DNA from: Ahrensia sp.
GTDB taxonomy: Bacteria; Pseudomonadota; Alphaproteobacteria; Rhizobiales; Rhizobiaceae
Length of the DNA stretch: 64,000 bases
Assembly (NCBI GenBank): GCA_002698425.1
Contig: NZXU01000021.1
Location: 5,421 to 69,420 of the forward strand
Direction of reading: 5' to 3'
The notes below the pieces were generated by a model. That model made no database searches. It saw only the letters and a program-made list of their open reading frames with translations, and was not told the DNA's origin. This document shows, in pieces, positions 1 through 11,104 of the stretch; position 1 is the first letter of the stretch; every line of letters starts with the position of its first letter. Made by a program: the position numbers and the translations under genes.

Positions 1-1485
1 GTCGGCGCGTTTGAACAGGTCGCTCCACTGCTCCATCGGCGCGTGGATGTCGAGCCTGCCGGTCGTGACGCCGCGCGGAAACAGGCCGGTCAGTTCGAGC
101 GCATCGGCTGCCGCCGCGCCGTCGACGTCACTCAGCGAAACGCCAAGCGTGCCTTGCAGCGTCCCCTTTTCCGGCATGAGCTTGAAATGCGCCTGGACCC
201 GGCCGCCATAGGCGGTGGCGTCCGGCAATTCGAAATTCGCGCCACCCTTGCGGATCTGCGTGACCGTCGCGACATTCGTCAGCCGCAACCCGGCCGCCGT
301 CGCATTCGCCGCGGACAGGCGAAGATCGACATCGAGCTGCCCCAGCACATCCTTCGAGATCGGGTCGGACAGGGCGTCGCGGGTTCTCGGCAATCCGGTC
401 AGCGTGGCCAGGTATCCCAGAATGTCGATCTCCGCGAAATCGAGCGTCGCGGTAACGGACGGCCTGCCCCCGTCCTTGAAGGCCAGTTCGAGGACGCCGG
501 TGCCGGCATTGCCCTCGAGTTTCACATTCAGCCCTTCGAACCGGATCTTCTTGGCGTCGCCGCGCAGATTGCCGGAAAGATCGATGCTGCCGACCGCGTT
601 ACCGGTCCGAATGTCCACGCCCAGCCAGTTGAGCGCCTGGCGCGGCGACGGCATGGCCATCGTCACCTTGCCTTCCGCGAATGGCGCGGTCCCGACGCCC
701 AGCCTGCCATCGAAGGCATAGGTCAGCATGTCGCTTGTGAAGCTCTGACGCACACCGACGATCTGGCGCGCGAAGAACCGCACCGCATTGTCGACTTCGG
801 TGCGCAGCGTGAACGCGGTCCCGCGCCAGATGCCCTGAAGCGACGCGGTCAGCCTCTCGTCCAGCCGCGGCCAGGAAACGACGCCGTTGACCGCCGTGAT
901 CCGCTCCGGATTTTCGGTATCGGGCCCGATGAACTCGACGATGCCATTATCGACCGCAACCGTGCCGAAACGGGCATAGGGCGACGAGCGCACCGGAACT
1001 TCCGCGCCGCTCTCCGTATCCTGCGCCGCCTCGGTTTCCTGGCGAACCCGTTCGATCTCACGACCGAGCCGGCCGCCGATCGCCGCGAAATCGACCCGGC
1101 CCTGGTCGTCCACCCGGACGCGCATGGTCGGACGCACCAGCCTGAACTGGGTAAATTCGAGATTCCGCGCCATCAGGCCGGCGACGGGGATTGAGACCTC
1201 GACGCTGTCGACGATCAGGAAGTCCGTCGGGGCATCGCCGTCGGCGGCCGCATCGCTGGGAACATGAACATCGTAGAGACGCGCGACCGGCGCCGGGAAC
1301 AGATCGACGTCGACGCGGCCTTCGACGCGGATTTCCTGGCCGGTGATATCCGCAAGCTCGCGTTCCAGCGCGGTGCGAACGAACTCGCTGGAGACAAAGA
1401 CCGGCAGCAGCATCCAGACCGCGACAAGCGCGATCACGGCTATGGCAACAAGCCAAAGACCGATGCGAGTCGCCCGTACCGTCAT
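1..1485 (-). CDS. AsmA-family envelope protein, C-terminus off the window
   Basis: An uninterrupted minus-strand reading frame of 495 codons starts at the ATG complementary to 1483-1485 and runs off the left edge, so the C-terminus is missing. The N-terminus MTVRATRIGLWLVAIAVI is a short basic stretch followed by one membrane helix (about residues 7-32). After it come FVSSEFVRTALEREL and the ITGQEIRVEGRVDVDLFP region typical of AsmA proteins. The rest is beta-rich with repeated 'LSGNLRG'-like segments, as in the AsmA/TamB beta-groove fold. AsmA-like proteins are inner-membrane-anchored periplasmic proteins linked to outer-membrane and phospholipid homeostasis; the exact role here is inference. 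It is divergent from the acetoacetyl-CoA synthetase, with a 152-base shared promoter region. Confidence 0.75.
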   Translation of the reverse strand, partial: MTVRATRIGLWLVAIAVIALVAVWMLLPVFVSSEFVRTALERELADITGQEIRVEGRVDVDLFPAPVARLYDVHVPSDAAADGDAPTDFLIVDSVEVSIPVAGLMARNLEFTQFRLVRPTMRVRVDDQGRVDFAAIGGRLGREIERVRQETEAAQDTESGAEVPVRSSPYARFGTVAVDNGIVEFIGPDTENPERITAVNGVVSWPRLDERLTASLQGIWRGTAFTLRTEVDNAVRFFARQIVGVRQSFTSDMLTYAFDGRLGVGTAPFAEGKVTMAMPSPRQALNWLGVDIRTGNAVGSIDLSGNLRGDAKKIRFEGLNVKLEGNAGTGVLELAFKDGGRPSVTATLDFAEIDILGYLATLTGLPRTRDALSDPISKDVLGQLDVDLRLSAANATAAGLRLTNVATVTQIRKGGANFELPDATAYGGRVQAHFKLMPEKGTLQGTLGVSLSDVDGAAAADALELTGLFPRGVTTGRLDIHAPMEQWSDLFKRAD

Positions 1486-1637
1486 GCTGAAACCGTTTTC
1501 TCCCACCGAACTATTGGCATTCGGCGACCCCGTTTTTTCGGCGCGAGCCTATACAGAAGTGCGGTCAATTCAAGGCTTGCCGTCCGCCAAACGGCACTTT
1601 ACCAAGCTCAGCACATGACGGACCGAGAGAAGAGACG

Positions 1638-3596
<1,959 letters not shown>

Positions 3597-3778
3597 CCTG
3601 CATGGTGAACGGACGCGCCGCGCCCGTTAACCAAGTCCGCTCATTCCGTCTCGCTTTCAGACAGGCGGGGCTCCCGTTAACCGGCTGTTAAGAAGCAGAC
3701 GTTAATAGTCTCGTAACAGGTTGAGAAACGTTCGATCCCGCAGATTGAGCCGCTCGAAATCCAGCAGACAGCAAATTC

Positions 3779-3805
3779 AGGCGCCTTTTGGCGCCTTTCT
3801 TTTTT
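3779..3805 (+). terminator. Rho-independent terminator
   Basis: AGGCGCC and GGCGCCT form a 7-bp stem with a TTTT loop, followed by TTTC and six Ts. It points rightward and lies about 180 bases downstream of the aacS stop. It either ends a long aacS 3' UTR or closes a short separate transcript from the 3600-3780 interval. Confidence 0.75.
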
Positions 3806-3814
3806 GCGAAACCG

Positions 3815-6800
3815 TCAGCTCGCCAGAACGCGCGATGGCGGAAAGACGATCTCGATCGCCGTCCCCTTGCCCGGTTCCGACTGGATGGCGAATTCGGCGC
3901 GGTTCGCCTCGACCAGCGCCTTCGTCAGCGGCAATCCGAGGCCGGTGCCGTCGCCGCGCGCGCGGCCGAGCGACGCGACCTGCTGGAAGGGCTGCAGCGC
4001 CAGGTCGATCTCCTTGGCCGACATGCCGATGCCCGTATCCTTCATGCGAAGGACCACCTCGCCGCGCGCATTGTAGCTCGTATTGACGATCACCTGCCCG
4101 CCCGAATGGGTAAAGCGGACCGAATTCGACAGGACGTTCAGGACGATCTGCTTCAGGCTGCGCTGATCGGCGACGACGTCCGGCAGGTCGTCGTCAAGCG
4201 AGGAGCGGATGATGATGCGGCTGCGGTTGGCCTGAGGCTGGATCATCGCGATCGCCTCGTTGACCGCGTCGTTGAGCGAAACGCTCTCGAATTCCAGTTC
4301 CTGCTTGCCCGCCTCGATCTTCGAAATGTCGAGAAGGTCGTTGACGAGGTCGAGCACGTATTTGCCCGACTTGTTGATGTCGGTCAGGTAGCTCTTGTAG
4401 CGCTCATTGCCGATCGGGCCGAAGCGTTCCTCCGCCATCAATTCAGAAAAGCCGATGATGGCGTTGAGCGGCGTTCGGATCTCGTGGCTGATCTTGGCGA
4501 GGAATTCCGTCTTGTGCGACGAGGCCTGTTCGGCGTTGCGCTGGGCGTCGCGCAGCGCCTGCTCGGTCTGTTTCCACGCGGTGATGTCGCGTACGACTGC
4601 GCAGAAGCCGTTCGAGGTTTCAAGCCGGCCGATCGTCATGAAGAGCGGCAGGAAGCCGCCGTTCTTCTCGCGGCCGAGCACTTCGAGCCCTTCATTCAGC
4701 ACGCTGGCGACGCCATTGTTGCCCAGCCCGCCCAGATAATCGAGCGCGGCCGCCTGGCTCTCATGGGCAAAGAGCACAGAGAAGCTCTTGCCTTCCACTT
4801 CATCGCCGGCATAGCCGAACAGCGCCGAGGCCGAGGCATTGAGCGAGCGGATCACGCCGTCGCGGGACAGGACCACGACACCGTCGGACGCGGTATCGAG
4901 GATGGCGCGCAATTCGGCGGCTTCGGACAAGTCTACGGCATCGCCTTGCTGCGGCGCCGTTTCGGTCTCCTGCGCAATTTGCGGCTCGAACGCGAACATC
5001 AGCGCGGTGCGGCCATGCCAGGGCACGGTCTGCATATGCGCCCGCGCGGAGACAATCCCGCCATCGGCAACACGCAGGGTCAGTGCCCCGTCTTCGGCGG
5101 CCTCGCCATCGAAGAGGGCATCGATTCCGCCCGCCTCGTTCAGGCCTCCGGCATCTCCATACCCGCTCATCGCCGCGAAGGCTTCGTTGGTGAACAGCGC
5201 CTCGTCGTCGCGGTGGATCAGGATCGGCAGAGGCAGCGCATTGAGGAAGGCCGGCGTCAGGCCGTCTTGCGAACGGCCCCTCACGGCTGCGCCCGGAGCG
5301 GTGGTCGCGAAGGCCGACGGCATGTAGTCATGGCTTTCCTCGAAGGGCTCTTCTTCGACCGCCAGCGGCGGCTCGGCGTCCCCGAGATCGTCTGCCGCGA
5401 TCTCCATCTCGATATCGCGGGCGATCTCGCCCTCGGCATCCTCGACGGAAGCGGCAATATAGTCCTGCCCGTCCTCCGGCGTCTCGTCGGCCGGCATGTC
5501 CTCGCTGACGCGGTCATCGATCGTCGCCGCCGGCATTTCGCGTTCCGGCTTGTTCGTTTCAGCGCTGTCCTTCTTCACCCGCGCCCAGCCGAGCACGTCG
5601 CCGATCTGGCGGAAGGCCGCCTGCTCGCTCGGATTGAGCGTCTCGCCGACGTTCGACTGGCTGCGGCGCTTGGATTCCAGATCTATGATCTTGTCGCTCT
5701 CGCGCCGCATCGGAACCGGCGCCACTGTCGACAGGGCGGGAACCTCGCCCGCGAAGGGGTCGTCTTCCCGCGGATGCGCGGGAGGTTCGACGGCCTCGGG
5801 CCGGATTTGAATATCGTTCTCCGGCGTGGCGGGTTCGACGGTAGCCTCGGGTTCGGCCGGTGTGGGCGCCGCCGCCTCGACCAGCTTCAGGCCGATCGCA
5901 TCCGGATCGGGCTTGCGCTCGCCCATGCGCACGATGCCGAAGCCGCGATAACCCTCGAAATCGCGCTGGCGATTGTAGGAGGGCAGCGCGGCCAGATCGA
6001 CCGGAACACGGAACACGGTTCCCTGCACGGGCCACAGAACGCTCTTGCCCGACCAGGTGTCATGGCGTTTCAGGGACGCGTCGATTTCGCCGGAGGGATC
6101 GAGGTCGAAATCGCGCGCGACATCCTCGAAGGCCCTGCCGACGATGTTGGCCGCATGCGGGCCGACGGCGGCGGCGAATTCGGCCGAGATGTCGGTGAAG
6201 CGGCCTTCGTTGTCGGTTTTCCAGACGAAGCGAACCGGCCCGCGGCCATTTTCGAAATCGGCCGTGAACTGCGTATCGGGCTCCGTCGCCGGCTCGGAGA
6301 GCGGAAGCTCCGCAACGGTCTCCCGCGGTTCGGGCACCGCCGGGACCTCCTCTTCGACCGGCTCCGTCATTGCCGCGACAGCTTCGTCTTCTGCGGGCAT
6401 ATCGGCCGGGTCCGGTTCTGCGGTTTCGGCGTCGATCGTCTCGACCGGAGCGTCCGGCAGAATCTCCTCCTGCGGTGCGGTTTCCCCCTGCGGGATCACG
6501 ACCACCCGCTCCTCGGAGACGGATGCTTCTTCCACAGGCGCCGGTTCGTCCTCCGCCTGTTCGTCCGAGGCGGATTTGACGGCCATGACGAGATGGCGCG
6601 CCGGGGTGTCGGTCAGCCGTGCGATGGCGATGGCGACCGGGATTGCGGGGTCCGGTGTCACCAGCCTCTTGACCAGCCGGTCCTCTTCGTCGCGCACGTC
6701 GCGCACCAGCGCGCCGATGGCGTCGGCCGGAAGGGTTATGCCCGAGAACAGGGCGTCGGCGGCAAGCAAGCCGCCGCTGTCGTCAACGATCGCCGCGCCC

Positions 6801-7237
6801 GCGCCCTCGGTCGCAAGGCCGGCGATCGCCGCGAGTGCGGTATCGCGCTCGGCGGCGCCGGTTTCGCCGGTGTCGATGACGAGCAGGATGCAGGGCATGC
6901 CGTCGCGGCCGGTGATGGCGCGGAGCTTTGCCGGGAGCACCTGGCTCCTGATCCCGAAGGAGACGCGGATATGCGTCGCGACATCCTCGCCGGATTTCGC
7001 ACGCGCCGCAGCCGAGACGATCTGGCGCAACGCCGTACCCATGCCGGCAGGGCCCGCCGCCTCGAAGTCGCCGATCGTGGCAAAGCCGAACAGCTCGGCG
7101 GCGCGGCCGTTCGCCCAAAGCAATGTCTGCATGTCGGCCGAGAAGACGGCGATCGGGCGGCCGGACAGGAAGTTCTCGCGCACGCCGTCCCAGGCGGCGA
7201 CATCGATGAAGGAATAGGTTGTACTGGCGTCGGCCAT
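3815..7237 (-). CDS. Multi-PAS sensor histidine kinase, PdhS/DivJ/PleC-like core
   Basis: This 1140-aa soluble hybrid-less kinase has no convincing membrane segment. In order it shows a PAS-like domain (about 10-90), a long acidic Pro/Glu/Ala-rich linker (about 190-310), a second PAS-like domain (about 320-440), another acidic linker, two further PAS domains (about 665-760 and 775-885), then HisKA with the phospho-acceptor in FLAKISHEIRTPLNAIIGF and HATPase_c with N, G1 (DTGIGMS) and G2 (GTGLGLPL) boxes. The HisKA/HATPase core, including NERYKSYLTDINKSGKYVL, is the type seen in PdhS, DivJ and PleC, kinases that control the CtrA cell-cycle pathway through DivK; that role is inferred here. I chose MADAST as the start; an in-frame upstream extension to 7450 is Cys/Arg-rich and unlike the family. 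Confidence 0.85.
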   Translation of the reverse strand: MADASTTYSFIDVAAWDGVRENFLSGRPIAVFSADMQTLLWANGRAAELFGFATIGDFEAAGPAGMGTALRQIVSAAARAKSGEDVATHIRVSFGIRSQVLPAKLRAITGRDGMPCILLVIDTGETGAAERDTALAAIAGLATEGAGAAIVDDSGGLLAADALFSGITLPADAIGALVRDVRDEEDRLVKRLVTPDPAIPVAIAIARLTDTPARHLVMAVKSASDEQAEDEPAPVEEASVSEERVVVIPQGETAPQEEILPDAPVETIDAETAEPDPADMPAEDEAVAAMTEPVEEEVPAVPEPRETVAELPLSEPATEPDTQFTADFENGRGPVRFVWKTDNEGRFTDISAEFAAAVGPHAANIVGRAFEDVARDFDLDPSGEIDASLKRHDTWSGKSVLWPVQGTVFRVPVDLAALPSYNRQRDFEGYRGFGIVRMGERKPDPDAIGLKLVEAAAPTPAEPEATVEPATPENDIQIRPEAVEPPAHPREDDPFAGEVPALSTVAPVPMRRESDKIIDLESKRRSQSNVGETLNPSEQAAFRQIGDVLGWARVKKDSAETNKPEREMPAATIDDRVSEDMPADETPEDGQDYIAASVEDAEGEIARDIEMEIAADDLGDAEPPLAVEEEPFEESHDYMPSAFATTAPGAAVRGRSQDGLTPAFLNALPLPILIHRDDEALFTNEAFAAMSGYGDAGGLNEAGGIDALFDGEAAEDGALTLRVADGGIVSARAHMQTVPWHGRTALMFAFEPQIAQETETAPQQGDAVDLSEAAELRAILDTASDGVVVLSRDGVIRSLNASASALFGYAGDEVEGKSFSVLFAHESQAAALDYLGGLGNNGVASVLNEGLEVLGREKNGGFLPLFMTIGRLETSNGFCAVVRDITAWKQTEQALRDAQRNAEQASSHKTEFLAKISHEIRTPLNAIIGFSELMAEERFGPIGNERYKSYLTDINKSGKYVLDLVNDLLDISKIEAGKQELEFESVSLNDAVNEAIAMIQPQANRSRIIIRSSLDDDLPDVVADQRSLKQIVLNVLSNSVRFTHSGGQVIVNTSYNARGEVVLRMKDTGIGMSAKEIDLALQPFQQVASLGRARGDGTGLGLPLTKALVEANRAEFAIQSEPGKGTAIEIVFPPSRVLAS

Positions 7238-7381
7238 GTTTCTGCTCTCGGCGCGTGTCCCCAAGGGGGCGGTTAATGAAAAATTAATTGCCATTTCGAT
7301 GCAGGCGCGTCCAGCGGCCCGGCATTTCCGCCCGTTTCTTGTTCCGGAAGTAGTTAACGCGAAAACGCATCGCTGCCATGA

Positions 7382-7432
7382 TTTTTGTGCAATGCAATAA
7401 AATGTTGCAATGCACAAAAAACCTGCTATATA
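7382..7432 (+). promoter_or_regulatory. Phasin promoter with TGC-rich inverted-repeat operator
   Basis: A 16-base arm TTTTTGTGCAATGCAA (7382-7397) is repeated in inverted form at 7405-7420 with one mismatch. The right arm contains TTGCAA (7405-7410), which is placed 16 bases from TATATA (7427-7432), so it can also act as a -35 box. PHB regulators of the PhaR family bind TGC-rich dyads in phasin promoters; that PhaR is the ligand here is inference from gene context. Binding would cover the -35 box and block transcription. Confidence 0.65.
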
Positions 7433-7470
7433 CGCTGCATCAACGAACACTCTCCAAGGAGGATATAGTT

Positions 7471-7932
7471 ATGGCCAAAGCAGCCCAGAAGACCGTGACC
7501 GCCGACGTTTTCGCATTTCCCGCAATGGACTCCGCTCCGTTCGCCGACCAGTTCCGCACCTTCGCCGAAGACAGCATGGCGAAGTCGAAGGAAGCCTACG
7601 ACAAGATGAAGTCGTCGGTCGAAGACGCCCAGAAGACCATGGAAACCACGATGGAAACCGCGCAGGCACAGGGCTCCAAGCTCTCGCTCGCCGCGATCAA
7701 CGCGATGCGCGCCAACACCGAGGCCGGCTTCTCGCATCTCGAGAAGATGCTCGGCGTGAAGACCTTGGCCGAAGCCATGGAAATCCAGACGGCGTTCATG
7801 CGCAAGCAGACCGAGATGGCCGTCGACCAGGCCAAGGACATGCAGGCCGCTTCGCAGGAAGCTTTCGAAGCCCTTTCCGCTCCGGCCAAGGCCGCGACCG
7901 AGAAGGCCATGGCTTCGATGAAAGCCGCCTGA
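7471..7932 (+). CDS. phaP: Phasin (PHB granule-associated protein)
   Basis: The 153-aa product is an amphipathic helical protein of the phasin family, which coats polyhydroxyalkanoate granules. The start MAKAAQKTVTADV follows a strong AAGGAGGA site at 7456-7463; a longer in-frame start upstream would run through the promoter operator and is rejected. Seen features are the FAEDSMAKSKEAYDKMKSS segment, many Ala, Lys and Met residues, the absence of Cys and Trp, and a QTEMAVDQAKDMQ helix typical of phasin_2. The gene is monocistronic: its own operator lies upstream and a strong terminator follows. The minus-strand kinase begins 233 bases to the left. Confidence 0.9.
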   Translation: MAKAAQKTVTADVFAFPAMDSAPFADQFRTFAEDSMAKSKEAYDKMKSSVEDAQKTMETTMETAQAQGSKLSLAAINAMRANTEAGFSHLEKMLGVKTLAEAMEIQTAFMRKQTEMAVDQAKDMQAASQEAFEALSAPAKAATEKAMASMKAA

Positions 7933-7982
7933 CACGATAGCGATCGCGCCGGCCGGCATTCCCTGCGGCCGGCGGATGAATG

Positions 7983-8012
7983 AAAGGCCGGATTTTTCCG
8001 GCCTTTTCTTTT
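7983..8012 (+). terminator. Rho-independent terminator of the phasin gene
   Basis: AAAGGCCGGA and TCCGGCCTTT make a perfect 10-bp stem with a TTTT loop, followed by TCTTTT. It lies 51 bases after the phasin stop. Confidence 0.85.
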
Positions 8013-8088
8013 GGTTCAAGAGCGCCGCAATCCGATCTTGCAAAATTATTTGATGATAGGTATGCGTGCGCTTGCACCATGACTTTGT

Positions 8089-8165
8089 GCGGGCGTAGCT
8101 CAGTTGGTTAGAGCGCTGGATTGTGGCTCCAGAGGTCGGTGGTTCAAATCCACCCGCTCGTACCA
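8089..8165 (+). tRNA. tRNA-His (anticodon GTG)
   Basis: The 77-nt cloverleaf has acceptor GCGGGCG paired to CGCTCGT (two G-U pairs), a D arm with AGCTCAGTTGGTTAGAGC, the anticodon stem CTGGA/TCCAG around loop TTGTGGC (anticodon GTG), the T arm GGTGG-TTCAAAT-CCACC, and an encoded CCA. The discriminator base is A73 and the base before position 1 is T, so no G-1 is encoded. Most bacteria have G-1 and C73; the A73, no-G-1 form is a known derived state in one alphaproteobacterial clade that includes the Rhizobiales. Confidence 0.95.
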
Positions 8166-8315
8166 TATTCCTTCATCGTGAAGTCTTCGCCGCCGATGGC
8201 CTGTCCGTCCGGGTGTAAAAACATTTCCATTGAGCCGGCCGGGAGGTAGCGCTACGTAACTCCCCCATTTTATTTTTCCGGCGCTTATATTCGTGCCGGA
8301 GGGGGAGCGTGTTTT

Positions 8316-9011
8316 TTGAATTTGACTGTCGTGCCCGATTATCTCGTTGCCTGCGCGGGCGTCATCTACATTCTGGCTTTCCTGATTATCAACCAGATCG
8401 TGCTGCGCTGTATGCTGCTGGTCGGGTCCGCTTTCTATATTGCCTATTACGCGGTCGTGGCGGGCGAACCGCTGTGGATGGCGATCTTCACCAATCTCAG
8501 CATCTCCACCGCAAATTTCGTCGGGCTCCTGATCCTGCTGTTCCAGAACTCGCGCCTTGCGATCCCCAGGGAGCATTCCGACATCTATCCGATTTTCTCC
8601 CTGCTGCCGCCGGGCGATTTCCGTACGCTGGTCCGGCTTGGCAGGCGGCGCGTCCTCGATGAGGACACCGTGCTGACCCGGGACGGTGCTCCGGTGGATA
8701 CGCTCTATTTCGTGCTCAAGGGCGAGGTCGCAGCGGAAAAGCGGGGCGAGACCTTCATGCTTCCCGAACGCATCTTCATCGGCGAGGTCGGCTATCTCAC
8801 CCGCGACGGCGCATCGGCGACGACCCGGTTGGCAAAGGGCAGCGAAGTCATCGAATGGGACGTCGCTCAGCTTCGCCGCAAGGCGAAGCGAAGCGCGCGG
8901 TTCAATCTCGCGCTCGACGCGCTGATCTCGAAGGATCTCGCCGGCAAGGTCTCGCGGGCCGGCGCCCCCGGGGCCACGATCGCTGACCCCGCGCCGGTGA
9001 GCGTCGCCTAG
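8316..9011 (+). CDS. Membrane protein with C-terminal cyclic-nucleotide-binding-like domain (Popeye-like layout)
   Basis: The 231-aa protein has three predicted membrane helices (about residues 8-28, 29-48 and 55-76), then a cytoplasmic cupin-like domain (about 95-185) of the cNMP-binding/CRP type with the run [15 protein letters not shown] and the [10 protein letters not shown] phosphate-cassette region. The [17 protein letters not shown] stretch resembles the FGE...A cassette but lacks the usual Arg after Ala-Ser, so nucleotide binding is uncertain. The layout matches the Popeye-domain family (POPDC). The start is TTG at 8316, chosen because GGAGGGGG (8298-8305) sits 10 bases upstream and the frame gives the membrane helices at once. 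The gene ends in a TAG that shares the palindrome CTAG with the stop of xseA on the other strand. Confidence 0.75.
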   Translation: MNLTVVPDYLVACAGVIYILAFLIINQIVLRCMLLVGSAFYIAYYAVVAGEPLWMAIFTNLSISTANFVGLLILLFQNSRLAIPREHSDIYPIFSLLPPGDFRTLVRLGRRRVLDEDTVLTRDGAPVDTLYFVLKGEVAAEKRGETFMLPERIFIGEVGYLTRDGASATTRLAKGSEVIEWDVAQLRRKAKRSARFNLALDALISKDLAGKVSRAGAPGATIADPAPVSVA

Positions 9012-10585
9012 AACAGGTCGCCCTGCTGCGGCGGCTTTTTCGGCTTCGGCGTGGGCTTGGGGCGTGACGCCCCCGCGCCATCCGTCGCGACGACGCCGAC
9101 GCGTTCGCGACCGGCGAACTCGATGGTCAGCGCCGCGCCCTTCTTCACGCCGTCGGCGCGCTTGACCGGCTGGTCGTTCTCGTCGCGGACCAGGGCGAAG
9201 CCGCGTTCCAGGACGGACTCGTAGGACAGCGTCTTCAGTAGCCGGGCCTTCTGGTCGAGCGTGTTGCGGGCGTCGGCGAGGCGCAGGTCGAGCGCTCGAA
9301 CCAGCCGCGAAGACAGGCCGGCGAGTTGATCCGCGCCGAGGCGGCGCTGGCGAGCGATGCCCGAAACGGTCAGCCGCGAGGCGCGAACATTGAGCGCCTC
9401 GCGCTTGCGATCGGCGACATGGCGGAGCGCCCGTGGCAGGTCGCGCTCGAAGCGCACGAGCGCGGTCCGGTCGCGGTCGAGCAGCGATGCGAGCCGGTTG
9501 GGATTGAGCCGGCCTTCGGCGCGCGCCCAGGCGCTGCGCTTGGCCGTGATGTTGGTGCCGAGCCCCTGCCCCAGCCGACGTTCCAGCGCGTCGAAGCTCT
9601 GGCGGGGCATGGCGAGCAACCCGTCCGGCGCGGGCAGCGCGCGGGCGGCGGCGCGCAGGCTGTCGCGCTTCCTGTCGGCAAGACGGCCGATGCCGGCCCT
9701 CAGCCGCGCGCCGAGCTGGGCGATCGTCGCCTCCAGTTCCGCCTTGACCGGCACCGCGATCTCGGCCGCGCCCGTCGGCGTCGGGGCGCGGACATCGGCG
9801 GCGTGGTCGATCAGCGTCCAGTCGGTCTCGTGGCCGACCGCCGAGATCAGCGGGATCATCGAGTCCGCCGCGGCGCGGACCACCGCCTCCTCGTTGAAAC
9901 CCCAGAGGTCTTCCAGGCTGCCGCCGCCGCGCGCGACGATCAGCACGTCCGGGCGCGGGATGCCTTGCGTCCCGTCGATGGCGTTGAAGCCGCGGATCGC
10001 ATTGGCGACCTCGGCCCCGGAGGTCTCGCCCTGGACCCGCACGGGCCAGACGACCACATGCAGCGGAAAGCGGTCATTGACCCGATGCAGGATGTCACGA
10101 ATCACCGCGCCTGTGGGCGAGGTGACGACGCCGATGACGCGCGGCATGTAGGGCAGCAACTGCTTGCGCGCCTCGTCGAACAGGCCCTCGGCGGCGAGCT
10201 TCTTGCGGCGCTCCTCCAAGAGCGCCATCAGCGCACCGGCCCCGGCGGGCTCGATATTGTCGATGACGATCTGGTATTTCGACGAGCCCGGATAGGTGGT
10301 CAGCTTGCCGGTGGCGATGACCTCGAGTCCTTCTTCCGGCAGGAAGGAGAGCTTCGAGAACGCGCCGCGCCAGATGACCGCGTCGATGCGGGCGCGCTCG
10401 TCCTTCAGCGTGAAATAGGCGTGGCCCGAGGAATGCGGGCCGCGATAGCCCGACACCTCGCCGCGGATGCGCACCCGGTCGAAGCGGTCCTCGATGGTGC
10501 GCTTGACCGCGAACGAGATTTCCGAGACCGAATATTCGGCGACGTTGGAGCGCGGAGAATCGGCGGCGGGGATCGGGTCTGTCAT
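9008..10585 (-). CDS. xseA: Exodeoxyribonuclease VII large subunit
   Basis: This 525-aa protein is the catalytic subunit of exonuclease VII, which degrades single-stranded DNA to oligonucleotides together with XseB. The N-terminal OB fold (about residues 18-115) has [20 protein letters not shown] and [19 protein letters not shown]. The catalytic domain has [35 protein letters not shown] and [19 protein letters not shown], followed by a long coiled coil (about 290-450) and a C-terminal segment with [17 protein letters not shown]. Length and motifs match the family. It is convergent with the Popeye-like gene and overlaps it by 4 bases; xseB is not in the window. Confidence 0.95.
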   Translation of the reverse strand: MTDPIPAADSPRSNVAEYSVSEISFAVKRTIEDRFDRVRIRGEVSGYRGPHSSGHAYFTLKDERARIDAVIWRGAFSKLSFLPEEGLEVIATGKLTTYPGSSKYQIVIDNIEPAGAGALMALLEERRKKLAAEGLFDEARKQLLPYMPRVIGVVTSPTGAVIRDILHRVNDRFPLHVVVWPVRVQGETSGAEVANAIRGFNAIDGTQGIPRPDVLIVARGGGSLEDLWGFNEEAVVRAAADSMIPLISAVGHETDWTLIDHAADVRAPTPTGAAEIAVPVKAELEATIAQLGARLRAGIGRLADRKRDSLRAAARALPAPDGLLAMPRQSFDALERRLGQGLGTNITAKRSAWARAEGRLNPNRLASLLDRDRTALVRFERDLPRALRHVADRKREALNVRASRLTVSGIARQRRLGADQLAGLSSRLVRALDLRLADARNTLDQKARLLKTLSYESVLERGFALVRDENDQPVKRADGVKKGAALTIEFAGRERVGVVATDGAGASRPKPTPKPKKPPQQGDLF

Positions 10586-10717
10586 GGCGCCAGTAACGCC
10601 AGTCCGGCCTGTCCGGTCAAGTTTTCCGCGTGCGGGGCTGGTCAGACCGGGCAGGTTCCACTATATCAGCGAACGCAAATATATCATTTCCGGTATCCAA
10701 CCGAAAACGAGGACCCC

Positions 10718-11095
10718 ATGCAGACCGAAACCATTGCCAATGGCACGCTTCAGACCTGGACGCCGCAAGAGGTGGCCGACGCCTATTCGAAGGGCGAGAT
10801 CGTGCTGATCGACGTGCGCACGCCGGCCGAGTACATGTTCGAACATGTCGACGGCGCGATGCTCGCGCCGATGTCCTTCGTCAAGGTCGAGAACATTCCC
10901 GACAACGACAAGCGCCCGGTCGTCTTCTATTGCGGCTCGGGCGTGCGCTCCAAGCGCGTCGCCTCGATGTGCCTCGAGAACAAGTTCTCGACCATCGCCC
11001 ATATGGAAGGCGGCTTCGGCGGCTGGAAGGCGGCGGGCCTGCCCTTTATCGGCACCAACATGGCGACCGGCGCGCCGGAACCGCGCGGCGGCTAA
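10718..11095 (+). CDS. Rhodanese-like domain protein
   Basis: This 125-aa single-domain rhodanese has VLIDVRTPAEYMFEHVDGAM as the CH2A motif region and the active-site loop YCGSGVRSKR with catalytic Cys, followed by the C-terminal HMEGGFGGWKAAGLPF signature. Single-domain rhodaneses move sulfane sulfur from thiosulfate or persulfides to acceptors in the cytoplasm; the physiological donor and acceptor are not known here. The start ATG at 10718 follows CGAGGACC. It is divergent from xseA, with 132 bases between. The frame stays open far upstream, but that part is antisense to xseA and is not coding. Confidence 0.88.
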   Translation: MQTETIANGTLQTWTPQEVADAYSKGEIVLIDVRTPAEYMFEHVDGAMLAPMSFVKVENIPDNDKRPVVFYCGSGVRSKRVASMCLENKFSTIAHMEGGFGGWKAAGLPFIGTNMATGAPEPRGG

Positions 11096-11104
11096 CGATC
11101 CGCG

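Noticed and set aside
3788..7276. Plus-strand open frame of 1162 codons opposite the histidine kinase
   Set aside because: It is the antisense shadow of a GC-rich gene: composition is Arg/Gly/Asp-heavy, there is no domain, and the minus-strand protein has clear PAS and kinase motifs.
8089..8165. tRNA-His as the attachment site of an integrated element
   Set aside because: No integrase gene and no repeat of the tRNA 3' end are seen downstream; the accessory patch begins 4 kb away.
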